A program made the translations under genes and the position numbers. 64,000 bases of DNA. Origin: Dysidea avara (lineage: Eukaryota > Porifera > Demospongiae > Dictyoceratida > Dysideidae). The notes beneath the pieces are model-generated. The model did not search any database and had not been told where the DNA came from. It was given only the letters and a program-made list of their open reading frames with translations. Below are positions 39,101 through 48,400 of this stretch, piece by piece (positions within the stretch are counted from its first letter, which is position 1; every line of letters begins with the position of its first letter). The DNA lies in contig NC_089272.1 of NCBI RefSeq assembly GCF_963678975.1, positions 3,716,359 to 3,780,358 on the forward strand, given 5' to 3'.

Positions 39101-39704
39101 GAGGCAACCACTTGACATTTTTGAAGTCACTAGTGGGGTAAATTTTAAAATTAGATCAAACCCCCACTATTCTCCCATGTATGCCTGGGAGGGGGGATAG
39201 GTGTATAAACACTGATGTGGACAGAAAGAAATAAAGGTGGCCTGTAATTTACAGCATTTTTCACTCAGATGCAAACTAATTTGCCCTGCAGAAACTAGTT
39301 ATTCTATCATGATTATGTCATACACAATACAGCTGTGTGTCTCTTTCTCTCACTCTCACTCACACGCAAACTATGATAGCTACTTGCAGTAGCAAAAATA
39401 ATGTGCACAGTGAATAGCCACCGAGAGCCATGATGGCAACTTACAGTTGGTTAGGGCGCTCTCCTTTGCTTTCACTTTTGTACTTCTTTCCTCCTTCAAC
39501 ACAACAATAGGTGATTTCAGAATAGACCAAGCTGTGGTTAAAGGTTCTATTGGGTGCTCTCTGCTTGGCTGCTTTAATCGTACTGCTGTCTCTAGTAGAA
39601 AACTGAACAAAATGCCGCTTCTGATAATTTATTATCTCCTGTTCTAAGGCTGAAAATGACCCAAATTGACTTCCTACTTGTATATCGGAGCTTGTGTTGG
39701 TCAT
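27105..39704 (-). CDS. MULE transposase fused to PHD fingers and a Ulp1/SENP-like SUMO protease
   Basis: Seven exons: 39445-39704, 33224-33332, 32362-32599, 30935-32316, 30076-30357, 29866-30021, 27105-28378; all junctions are GT-AG and in phase. Domains (of 1233 residues): FAR1-type DNA-binding zinc domain 10-123 (YCCVEGG, KKDCPAEI, NHNH); MULE DDE core with D240 (FIDATHKL), D303 (IMSDKDFTER), E417 (NNRVESINQ); SWIM finger 525-539 (CNC, CKH); AT-hook RGRPKG near 775; PHD 883-929; SIM-like ITVSSDE at 972; Ulp1/C48 protease with H1061 (ESHWVLV), D1079 (YDSN), Q1115 and C1121 (GGSCCGLF); second PHD 1185-1228. It would bind the element ends, cut DNA and possibly remove SUMO-like modifiers in the nucleus (inference). 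Exon 4 is 1382 nt where 1383 is needed: one base is missing near 32035-32045, between KDWV and KNTTIMSD. Start chosen at the first ATG before the conserved IQVGSQFGSF. Confidence 0.9.
28541..28920. mobile_element. MITE related to 21229-21845, inside MULE intron 6
   Basis: Starts GACAAAACCCAGCTTCCACG and ends with the approximate complement (TGTGTGCATGGAAATCAGGT). It shares interior phrases (GGGTGTATAAG, CAAAGCTTTGTTAG) with the element at 21229. Confidence 0.5.
34490..37868 (+). repeat. Minisatellite array, ~31-bp units with ~711-bp higher-order repeat
   Basis: About 110 tandem units, each starting GTAGAGAG(T/A)TCAGCTA or close. Three main unit tails alternate: AGAAACCACCAT, ACAAATCACCCT and GAAGAAGTCACCTT. 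Rare variants repeat at a fixed distance: GTCAACTTGTAGAG at 35344 and 36056 (712 bp), and the unit carrying TACAAATTTAAAGAAACC at 35643 and 36353 (710 bp), showing that blocks of about 23 units were duplicated together. Confidence 0.9.
37878..37997 (+). mobile_element. Retroposon 3' fragment with (ACAAT)n tail
   Basis: Copy 1 of the composite runs straight from CTGTAATAA to ATATATGTATTAT; here about 120 bp intervene, ending in TTCAGTGCTGGTCACTGTAA and five ACAAT units. The pattern fits a 5'-truncated SINE or LINE insertion. Confidence 0.55.
38168..38498. repeat. Long palindrome, copy 2
   Basis: Starts ATCTAATCCAAAACAGCCAA and ends with its near-exact complement; arms about 155 bp with a loop near 38323-38342. 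Matches 6134-6475. Confidence 0.85.
38523..38869. mobile_element. hAT-type MITE, 347 bp
   Basis: Ends TAGGGCTGAGACAAATG and, inverted, TAGGGCTGAAATAAATG; flanked by an exact 8-bp duplication GTCCAAAT (38515-38522 and 38870-38877). Eight-bp duplications and TAGGG-like ends are typical of hAT. No coding capacity. Inserted just outside composite copy 2, within MULE intron 1. Confidence 0.85.
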
Positions 39705-39763
39705 CACCTGCCTGGGAAATCCTTGACAGCCACCACGCGGTAAATCTCGCGGTAAACAATAGA

Positions 39764-39790
39764 TCACGTGAGTAAATTATAGATCACGTG
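39764..39790 (-). promoter_or_regulatory. Paired CACGTG E-boxes at the MULE right end
   Basis: AGATCACGTGA occurs twice, 20 bp apart (E-boxes at 39765-39770 and 39785-39790); one is inside the inverted repeat, one just inside it. They lie 61-86 bp upstream of the fusion-gene start codon, where a transposon promoter is expected. E-boxes bind bHLH factors; a role here is inference. Confidence 0.4.
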
Positions 39791-39843
39791 ATGAGTGCCG
39801 GAAGAATAACTGTTGCTCCGGGACCGGACGAATAGCAACTACG
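39781..39843 (-). repeat. Right terminal inverted repeat of the MULE
   Basis: Exact complement of 26306-26368 over 63 bp. Confidence 0.95.
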
Positions 39844-39852
39844 TATTATAAA
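39844..39852 (+). repeat. Right target-site duplication of the MULE (TATTATAAA)
   Basis: Identical to 26297-26305. Confidence 0.92.
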
Positions 39853-39894
39853 AAGGAAAAGATTCGTACGCACGCAATTTATTACAGTACACTC

Positions 39895-40035
39895 AGGGAT
39901 GGGGTAAAACCGGGACGGGGACAGGGACGGGGACGGGGACAATATAGGGGTAAAACGGGGACGGGGAAAGTAAGGGTAAAACCGGGACGGGGACGGGGAC
40001 GGCCAACAGGAGTAAAACCGGGACGAGGACAGCCG
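39895..40035 (+). repeat. G-rich minisatellite (GGGACG)n with quadruplex potential
   Basis: Runs of three or four G separated by AC or ACA (GGGACGGGGACAGGGACGGG) in three blocks, each introduced by a TAAAACC(G) phrase. At least two blocks satisfy the usual four-G-run quadruplex pattern. It starts about 50 bp outside the MULE. Confidence 0.85.
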
Positions 40036-40387
40036 AGGTATAGGGACCACTGTTAGAGTAAGCTATTTTCTCTGAAGGGATTGAATCTTGGATTGGATAT
40101 AAGTTATGTATGGCTAAGCAAAAATATCAAGTAGCTTTGAGGTAATTTAATCTTTAAACTGTCACTTAAGGTTTGAGAGATTTTGACGTCCTTATAAACT
40201 AGTGCATGGCTTAGCTAAGAAAAAATCAAGTAGCTTTCTCGAGTAACCTTTGAACTACCGTATAAGGTTAGAGAGATTTTGACATCCTCAGCTAGCTATA
40301 TAAACCCAGACCTCACACTAAGACACTCTTCAGTGGTTTTTCAAATGGATTGTGAAGTGGAAGATCAAATCATTTCGTGCCCAGATT

Positions 40388-40895
40388 GTAATTATTGTCT
40401 TTGTGCATACAAGATCCCCGGGAAGCCTGCACAGTATTAAAAATTACTTTCTAGCGATTTGAATGTAGCTCTGGACTATAACCAAGTTGTAGATCACTTG
40501 GAGAATTCTGACACAACGTATAAGGAGTACATCAACACTTTGGATGCTAATTCTTCCATCCAACCTAAAGGAGGGACAGTATTCCTTTATGATCTAGGTC
40601 TATAGATGAAGCACAGTGGGAAGTCAAGAAAAAGAAGCTAAGGCAAGTGGAATTATTTAGCTCAAGCTGCTGTGCATGCTGAAAATTAGTTTACTCATAT
40701 GCTAGGCAAGAATTCATAATATAGTAGTGGGGGAGAGTGTCTAACTGAAATACTTCCATGGAACACACTGTGTTGAATTACACCTGAGTCTGATCAAAGA
40801 ATAAAGACTTGCCCTTAGCAGCACCAATTAATGCTAATCAAACATTCTCTATCACCAGTGGAGGTAGTTTTCTGTTTATATCCACAGGTATTTTC
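40388..40895 (+). repeat. Inverted duplication, left arm
   Basis: Near-identical, in reverse orientation, to 42534-43056. Contains gene-like sequence: the reading LNVALDYNQVVDHLENSD runs in both arms, followed by GTAGTTTTCTGTTTATATCC. Confidence 0.85.
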
Positions 40896-40934
40896 ATGTA
40901 GGATAATATAGCTATACTTAGTAATATATAAGGT

Positions 40935-41557
40935 CATAGGCAGATCTGAGGGTGGTGCAAGGGGTGCTGTGCCCCCCCTGGCCCCCCTTGGACCTACGGC
41001 ACTATATTGATACCAGAAACTGGAATCATGCATTCATACTGTTCAAAAGTATAGAAAACTAATGGACAAATAGAAGACAACAGTTATAAGTACACTTTAC
41101 AGTTTATACTGTACATTGTAAAGAAAGTGAGACAAATAAGTTTGATTTTTGTGCTAAGATCGAGATACTCTAATAGAGCAGTCACTACTCTAATAGAACA
41201 GTCACAATTCTAATGTCATTATAACAATACTATAGCTGTACCTTAATTTAGTACACTTTACCATCAAACAGGTTTTATCTCAAATAGGCTAACTAATCTT
41301 TATATGCATTGCAAGCATACACGTTGTTAGCTAAATGTTATCAAAAATGCTCCCACATTCAAACCTATAGGTCTAATTTTTAAAAATTTTCTCTAACTAC
41401 AGTCTTACAACTGTATGTTTATCATTCATCCAGCCATACTGAATAAAGTTATGCAACTAAATATAACTTGCATACTAGAATTCCTCTTAGTGGAATAAAC
41501 ACTGTTGTACACTAAAACTCCTTGCCCCTCCTTGGCCGCTTCCTAGATCCTCCTATG
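40935..41557. mobile_element. hAT-like MITE
   Basis: Ends CATAGGCAGATCT and, inverted, CATAGGAGGATCT, flanked by TATAAGGT and TATAAGAT (7 of 8 identical). C-rich subterminal phrases (GCCCCCCCTGGCCCCCC) resemble those of widespread animal hAT MITEs. It lies just inside the left arm of the inverted duplication and carries two or three copies of the dispersed TAATAGAGCAGTCA motif. Confidence 0.6.
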
Positions 41558-42051
41558 TATAAGATTGCCACTAGCTAGCTATACTGATCGGACAAATGAT
41601 GACATGATAAACACTGAAAATAATTATAGGATTAGCTATTTAAGACACTAAAATCATGAATTAAAAATGAAGCTCAGTACCTACAGTATAATAAAACAAA
41701 TGCTAAGAAATATCATAGACATAACAATGTGTGGCATGCAAAACATAGAGTTATTATCTACGAAAGGTAACTGATTAGCATGTGAACCAGTTGAAATTTT
41801 CAACTTTGTGGTCATGTTAGAGGAATATTTTACAAATGACTGTTGTTTTGTTGACTTCATACCATCATAATATTAGGGACGTCCATGCCACAATATCTTG
41901 ATAGAATAATGATGAGTAACAATGACAATTAAGTTATTGATTTCTTTGAGGCTGGTAGATTCTATGCTGATCAGAATTACCCATGGACTTTTATTGGTAA
42001 ACAGGCATGACAAAACTTTTGATTTACCTTTGCATTAATAAAACTGATTTC

Positions 42052-42572
42052 TTATACTGTTTGCAGTACAGGCAGTAGCAGCAATTCAATCAGCAATGAT
42101 ATATTTTGCCTTTCAAGGTGGCGTGCTGGGAAATTCAGTTCCACAATAAGCCATGACATGGCCTGGGATGGGAAATATGATCCATCAATCCAAGGAGTCA
42201 AGCAAAAACAATTAAGTTTAACTTCATCCATCTCAGACTGATAAAGATCCTCTGAGGAGGAAGAAAGATCAAACATTTTATCATTGGCTTCTTTCAAAGA
42301 AAGGAAATTGTATGCGGCATTTTTGTAGCAGCTTCGTTGTCCAATTCAGCATTGGCCAGGTCTAGGTGTTCATCCATACAAGCTACAATTAGCAGCACTG
42401 CTGTAATGATATCTGCATAATCAGTGTTAAAGCACTGGACTGATGTGTGATAAGCAAGAGCTAACTGAACTAATGTGTGGACAGAAATTCCAGCATGATA
42501 GTAAACCTCCATTCTGGCAAGCTCATTGTATGCTGAAAATACTTGTGGATATAAACAGAAAACTACCTCCAC
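42052..42572 (-). pseudogene. Unidentified coding-like sequence, frame broken once
   Basis: The minus strand reads FSAYNELARMEVYYHAG and on through NTDYADIITAVLLIVACMDE to DNEAATK, then continues in the neighbouring frame as AAYNFLSLKEAND, SSSSEDLYQSEMDEVKLNC and LTPWIDGSYFPSQAMSW. A 5-A run at about 42318 is one base short for a continuous frame. Acidic and leucine-rich; no domain recognised. The upstream part of the same gene appears to lie in the inverted arms (42837-43040: LNVALDYNQVVDHLENSD). Probably a decayed gene or transposon gene. Confidence 0.35.
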
Positions 42573-43056
42573 TGCATGGTGATAGAGAACATTTGATTAG
42601 CATTAATTGGTGTTGATAAGGTCAAGTCTTTATTCTTTGATCAAACTCAGGTGTAACTTAACACAGTGTGTTCTATGGAAGTATTTCAGTTAGACACTCT
42701 CCTCCACTACTATATTATGAACTCTTGCCTAGCATATGAGTAAACTAATTTTCAGCTTGCACGGTGGCTTGAGCTAAATAATTCCACTTGCCTTAGCTTC
42801 TTTTTCTTGACTTCCCACTGTGCTTTATCTAAAGGCCTAGATCATAAAGGAACACTGTCCCTCCTTTATAGGTTGGATGGGAGAATTAGCATCCAAAGTG
42901 TTGATGTACTCCTTATACGTTGTGTCAGAATTCTCCAAGTGATCTACAACTTGGTTATAGTCCAGAGCTACATTCAAATCGCTAGAAAGTAATTTTTTAA
43001 TACTGTGCAGGCTTCCTGGGCATCTTGTCACAGTATGCACAAAGACAATAATTGCA
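42534..43056 (-). repeat. Inverted duplication, right arm
   Basis: Complement of 40388-40895 with a few small indels; includes TGAGTTTGATCAAAGAATAA and ATTGATGCTAATTGGTGTTG-type landmarks shared with the left arm. The spacer between the arms is about 1.64 kb. Confidence 0.85.
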
Positions 43057-43871
43057 CTGCTAAGGAAGCGTTTGTCAGATGAAACAATTAAGCGACTTTA
43101 AAAAAATTTTTTTTTCGTTTACAAGATACACGCGTCTACACTGGAAGCAGGTTTTCAAGGCTCTGTCATGGAGCGTCAGATAACTTTTAAACCTTTCCCC
43201 GATTCTAGCAGGAATGGCCAAGATGACATCTACTTTCACGTAAAACGCAACAGCTTAATACGGCCTTTTTCATGGTACAAAGTAGGGGGTTTAACATTAC
43301 ACATAAAACCATTGGCAATGAAAATATTGGCTCACCCCAACAATCCAGGCGCGAACTTTTTAACGAATCCCGGTGATACAAGGCTAGATCATTCCTTGGT
43401 TGAATACTTCAGCTAGTTATACCATTCGTTACGAACGTTATACATGATACAAATAATTTTATAAAAATCACCATCTCAATCCAATAGTCGCATACCCCGG
43501 CTGAGCACTAATTATTAGCGAAGCGCGTGCTATATTGCGTGGGCGAGTTGCAATGGAGAAGCATTCCTTTCGTGAATGTTTAATTCATCAACTTTTCAAT
43601 GGTCAATAGCCATTGTACATCATGCTAATAACACGTTAAACTATTTTGATCACATGATCCAACTTTGTAAATGTAATCAAATAAATATTAATTTTTTTTA
43701 AAATGGTCAATATAAAACTTTCAAGTTAGCTGTTTGCAGATCTCCAGAATGTAAACCTGTGGAAATAACGGACACATTTTAATTGGTGAATTTAAAAGAA
43801 TCTTTATCACGCACGCACAAACACACACACACACACTCACACACACACACACACACACTCAGTCACACACA

Positions 43872-43992
43872 CACTACACTACACTACACTACACTACACT
43901 ACACTACACTACACTACACTACACTACACTACACTACACTACACTACACTACACTACACTACACTACACTACACTACACTACACTACACTAC
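43872..43992 (+). repeat. (ACTAC)n pentanucleotide microsatellite
   Basis: About 24 uninterrupted ACTAC units directly after an (AC)n run. Confidence 0.95.
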
Positions 43993-44209
43993 ATATTCAC
44001 ATAAAAATAAAACACTACAAGGTATGGTAAGGGATGTTTACATTAGTTAATTTTGTGGTCCACCACATGTAGCAACAAGGGAAATGTGTATCTGTGATAA
44101 AGAATTTAATTTAGATTCTAATATCATAATTAGATGGTCAGACTACCTTTGTCAACTAGAGATGAACTGACTTTTGGTAAAAAGCGAGGGGTAGCCAATG
44201 CCTTGGGAC

Positions 44210-44657
44210 TAGGCATGAGGCTATTATGCTCCAAAAATTGAGCATTATGCTTTTGAGCAGTGCTCAAAAAATCACCTATTATGCTTTTGAGAATTGCCCA
44301 TTATTCCCAAAATTATGCCACCATAATTGGCTAATAATGCCAGTTTATTGCTGTATCAGACCATTTTCATTGATGTTTAAGCTTCAAATAGTCTTGAATT
44401 CTTTAGCTGGTTGCTGTATTAGAGAATTTCATTTCAATATGACTGCTTTATTAGGGTAAATAATATTCAATGACTGTTCTATTAGAGTTTCTGACTGCTC
44501 TATTAGAGTATCTCGATCTTTTTTAACGGAATTGTGCAATCTGCAGATTTTCCTACTGTTAAAGCTTTATAATCACCTCAAAATGCTAGCATAATTCCTG
44601 ATTTCCACACATACCTATTATGCCCGAAATTATGCCAGCATAATCGCCGCATCCCTA
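44210..44657. mobile_element. hAT-type MITE, 448 bp
   Basis: Ends TAGGCATGAGGCTATTATGC and, inverted, TAGGGATGCGGCGATTATGC; exact 8-bp duplication CTTGGGAC (44202-44209 and 44658-44665). The copy-1 repeat at 22995-23030 lacks it, confirming insertion. Interior includes several TTATGC phrases and the dispersed TAATAGAGCAGTCA motif (44439-44519). Confidence 0.85.
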
Positions 44658-45276
44658 CTTGGGACTCTTGTACACTATGTGAGAAATCCAATCAGAAATA
44701 CACAAATATTTTAGAAACCAAATCCTAAATCCAAAATCACGTAAAAATAATGGAGAAAGTGAGTTTAACAAAGTAGACAATGATCGATCACGAATAGCTA
44801 AAACAAGATGTAGATCAACAACTGTACAGGTAGCTAGTTACTAGTTAGCAATCTCACTAAATGCTTTCAAAATACATAAAGATTGGGACTCTCGTACACA
44901 CCATTTGGGTGCTTTGCGTGGGCGTTGGCAACCCCTCTGGTACACCATTTTGGTGTTTTGCATGGGCGTTGACTACCCCTCGAAAAAAACAAAAACAAAA
45001 AGACTACACAGAAGATGAGCCCTGCACAGCTACGTGGGTTTCTTTGTACAAAGCATACACTCACCTTATTTGCACAGTGCCCAATCGTCATCATGGACGC
45101 TTCCACCTCCCACCGTGCACTAAAGTAATAGAAACACCATTAAAATAATAATATAAGCATTAATATTATTATAGCATAACACAGCAGCTCAATATTACAG
45201 CATGATAAACAAACCGAAGTATTTATACAGAAAACTACGTCCTAGACATTTAATCGTCTTTGAGCAAGGCCATTTT

Positions 45277-45456
45277 TGTGGTATTACGTAATGAACAGAC
45301 TTCTTATAGTGATGTAACGTAGAGTATAAAGAGTCGCGTGATTGTAATTATCATGAGTTGTTGTAATCTTGAGTGTGCTGGTGATTGTTGTATTGATTAA
45401 CAGAATTATTAACAATTGTTTGACTTGTTAGTGAACGCACCGCAGCAACCGCCACA
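45277..45456 (+). repeat. 5' LTR
   Basis: 180 bp, TGTGGTATTACG to CCGCCACA, with the canonical TG...CA ends. Confidence 0.95.
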
Positions 45457-45474
45457 TGGTGTCAGAAGTGGGAT
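45457..45474 (+). other. Primer-binding site, tRNA-Leu type
   Basis: TGGTGTCAGAAGTGGGAT is complementary to the 3' end of leucine tRNAs that end CCCACTTCTGACA plus CCA (from memory of the tRNA-Leu(CAA) sequence). Confidence 0.75.
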
Positions 45475-48400
45475 GGCTGGCATTCAGTTGAAAACGCCGG
45501 AACCTTTCGACTTCAATAATCCAGACAGCTGGTCCAAATGGAAAAGAAGATTCGAACAGTTTAGAGAAGCGTCTGGTTTATCGGGAGAATCTGAAACTCG
45601 ACAAGTGAGCACACTGTTGTATACGATGGGAGAAAATGCGGACAACGTTCTAACTTCCACGCGAATTACTAGTGAAGAACGAAAGAAATATGACACTGTC
45701 CTGGCCAAACTTGACGGGTTCTTCAAAGTTAGAAGGAACGTAATTTTTGAAAGAGCCAAATTTAATCGTCGCAACCAATTACCTGGTGAAACGGTGGAGC
45801 AGTACATCTCCGAGCTTTATGCCTTAGTAGAGACTTGTGAGTACGGAAACTTAACAGAAGAGATGCTCCGTGACAGAATTGTTGTTGGAATAAGAGATGA
45901 AGCCATTTCCAAACGCCTTCAGCTCGACCCGGAACTAACGCTCGACAAAGCTAAGAAGGCAGTACGTTTGAACGAAGCTGTACAAGATCAGCAACGTCAG
46001 TTAAAAGGTGAAGGGACCATGCAAGATCCTGTAGTAGTGGATGCTGTATCCAAGTATTCCAACAAGAGAGCCATTGGTGGAAAAACCACACCCCACCCAC
46101 AACAACTCAGAGGAGGCATGTTGCCAGACAGACAACAATCTGCACAAGCATGCAGTAGGTGTGGTCACAGTAGACATCCAGAAGGTGTTAAGTGTCCAGC
46201 TATCAGTGCCACATGCCACAGATGTAACAGAAGAGGGCATTACAGCTCACTTTGTTTTTCCAAGACTAAGAAACAAACATTTTCAGTTGACACTTCACCC
46301 ACTGATGAATTATCTGTAGATACCACACCCAGTGAGAAACTACCTCCTGTTGAAGAACTGTCCCTTGATACTGCATTCCTAGATGCCATGGCAACCAGTT
46401 CAGAATCGTCTTGGTATGTTACAGTGACTCTGGATACCAAAGTTGTTCAGTTCAAACTAGACACTGGTGCTGCAGTAACAGCCATATCAGAGGAAACATA
46501 CCGTGCACTTCCAAAAACAGAGTTGAAGAAGCCCTCTAAGATATTGTCAGGACCTGCCAACCAAAAGTTGACTGTACTGGGACAATTTACAGGTGCTCTG
46601 TCTAACAAAGAGATTTCATCTAGACAGGAAATCTTCGTAGTACAGGGCTTGAGACACAACCTCTTAGGATTACCAGCCATCACAGCACTGCAGCTCATTT
46701 GCAGAATTCATACTATGGTTGCTGAGGACATTTACAGCCAGTTTCCCACAGTTTTCCGAGGTTTAGGCACTTTAGGGGATGAATATTTGATTAAACTCAA
46801 GGATGATGCACAGCCACATTCTCTTCATACCCCTCGTAACATACCACTACCGCTTCGTAAGAAAGTCCAAGAAGAATTAACTCGAATGGAGTCTGGTGGT
46901 ATTATTTCTAAGGTTGACGAGCCCACACCATGGTGTGCTGGGATGGTGGTGGTTCCAAAAAAATCTGGGGCCATCAGAATTTGTGTCGATTTGAAGAAAT
47001 TGAATGAAGGTGTTCTCAGAGAAGTACACCCGATGCCCAAAGTAGATGAAACTTTAGCCTTGTTAGCTGGTGCCACTATATTTTCCAAACTCGATGCCAA
47101 TAGTGGGTTTTGGCAAATTCCTCTTGCCAAAGATTCTCGCCACCTTACAACATTCATAACCCCATTTGGGCGGTATTGTTTTAACAAATTGCCTTTTGGC
47201 ATCACAAGTGCCCCAGAACTATTTCAGAAACGAATGAAGAGAATTCTTGAGGGTCTGCAAGGGGTAGTATGCCAGATGGATGATATCCTTGTGTTTGGTT
47301 CCACCCCACAAGAACACAACTCTAGATTGTTGGCAGTACTTCAGCAACTACAGTCAGCTAATGTCACCCTGAACCGTACTAAGTGTGAATTCAACCAAAA
47401 ATCTGTGAAATTCCTGGGACACCTTGTTGATAGTCAAGGAATCAGAGCAGACCCAGAGAAGATTGCAGCAGTATCTAATATGAAACCCCCTACTAGTGTT
47501 ACTGAGCTACGCAGGTTCCTGGGAATGGCTAACCAGTTAGGGAAATTTTCTCCCCGGCTATCCCAAATTAGTCAGCCATTACGTGAGTTACTGAGTCCGT
47601 CACATGCTTGGGTGTGGGGCCCAACACAGGAAGATTCATTCATAGCAATTAAAACTGAATTGACACAACCAACAGTCCTGGCACTCTATGACCCTGAAGC
47701 CAGCAGCAAAGTATCTGCTGATGCATCCTCCTACGGGTTGGGTGCGGTTCTCCTCCAACAGTCAGGCCAAGTCTGGAAGCCAGTGGCGTACGCATCCCGC
47801 TCCATGACGGAGACTAAACGTCGCTACGCCCAGATAGAAAAAGAGGCCCTGGCAGTTACATGGGCATGTGACAAATTTGCAAACTACATACTGGGTACTC
47901 ACTTTCTAATAGAATCAGATCACAAGCCACTCATCCCATTGTTGAATGCCAAAAACCTTGACCATTTACCTCCTAGAATTCTTCGTTTTAGACTCAGAAT
48001 GGCCAGGTTTAATTACACTGTGTCACATGTACCTGGAAAGCTATTGACTACAGCTGATGCCTTATCAAGAGCACCATCCCCACTTTGTGACAATCAACTT
48101 CAAGAAGAAGTAGAATGGTTTGTTGATACTGTAGTAGCAGCTCTACCAGCTGGGGAGCATCGCTTGAAACAGTACAAAGATGCTCAGGATGATGACTCGA
48201 CGTGCATGACAGTGAAAAGATGGTGCCTAGAGGGTTGGCCTGCCAAATCTCCTACAGATGTTGACCTGAGTGCATTTTGGAAGGTGAGAAGTTTCTTTTC
48301 GCTTCATAATAATTTGCTATTATATAACCAGCGTATTGTTATTCCTTCTTCTTTAAGAAAGGAGACCTTGGCAAAGATTCACGAGGGGCATCAAGGGATC

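Larger units (their letters stand above)
26306..39843 (-). mobile_element. Mutator-like transposon (MULE), 13.5 kb, with transposase-PHD-Ulp1 fusion gene
   Basis: Bounded by 63-bp inverted repeats that match at all 63 positions by eye (CGTAGTTGCTATTCGTCC inward from each end) and by the 9-bp duplication TATTATAAA. One large gene on the minus strand fills most of it, starting 77 bp inside the right inverted repeat. Introns carry a composite repeat (33659-38498), a hAT MITE (38523-38869) and an ACAAGGCTTC-type MITE. The identical ends point to a recent arrival. The transposase keeps its DDE residues; one 1-nt frameshift interrupts the reading frame in this copy, unless it is an assembly error. 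Confidence 0.93.
43083..45276 (+). repeat. 2-kb interspersed repeat, copy 2, left part
   Basis: Matches 22010-23652 from ACAATTAAGCGACTTTAA to GAGCAAGGCCATTTT. It continues after the LTR element at 49569-49960. The shared ORF-like stretch (43168-43416, MERQITFKPFPDSSRNG, GGLTLHIKPLAMKILAH) differs from copy 1 at few residues. Contains an (ACTAC)n run (43872-43992) where copy 1 has (AC)n. Confidence 0.75.

Noticed and set aside
39441-39767. Independent small ORF near the MULE right end
   Set aside because: It ends at a perfect donor whose frame continues into 33224-33332, completing the FAR1-type domain; it is exon 1 of the fusion gene.
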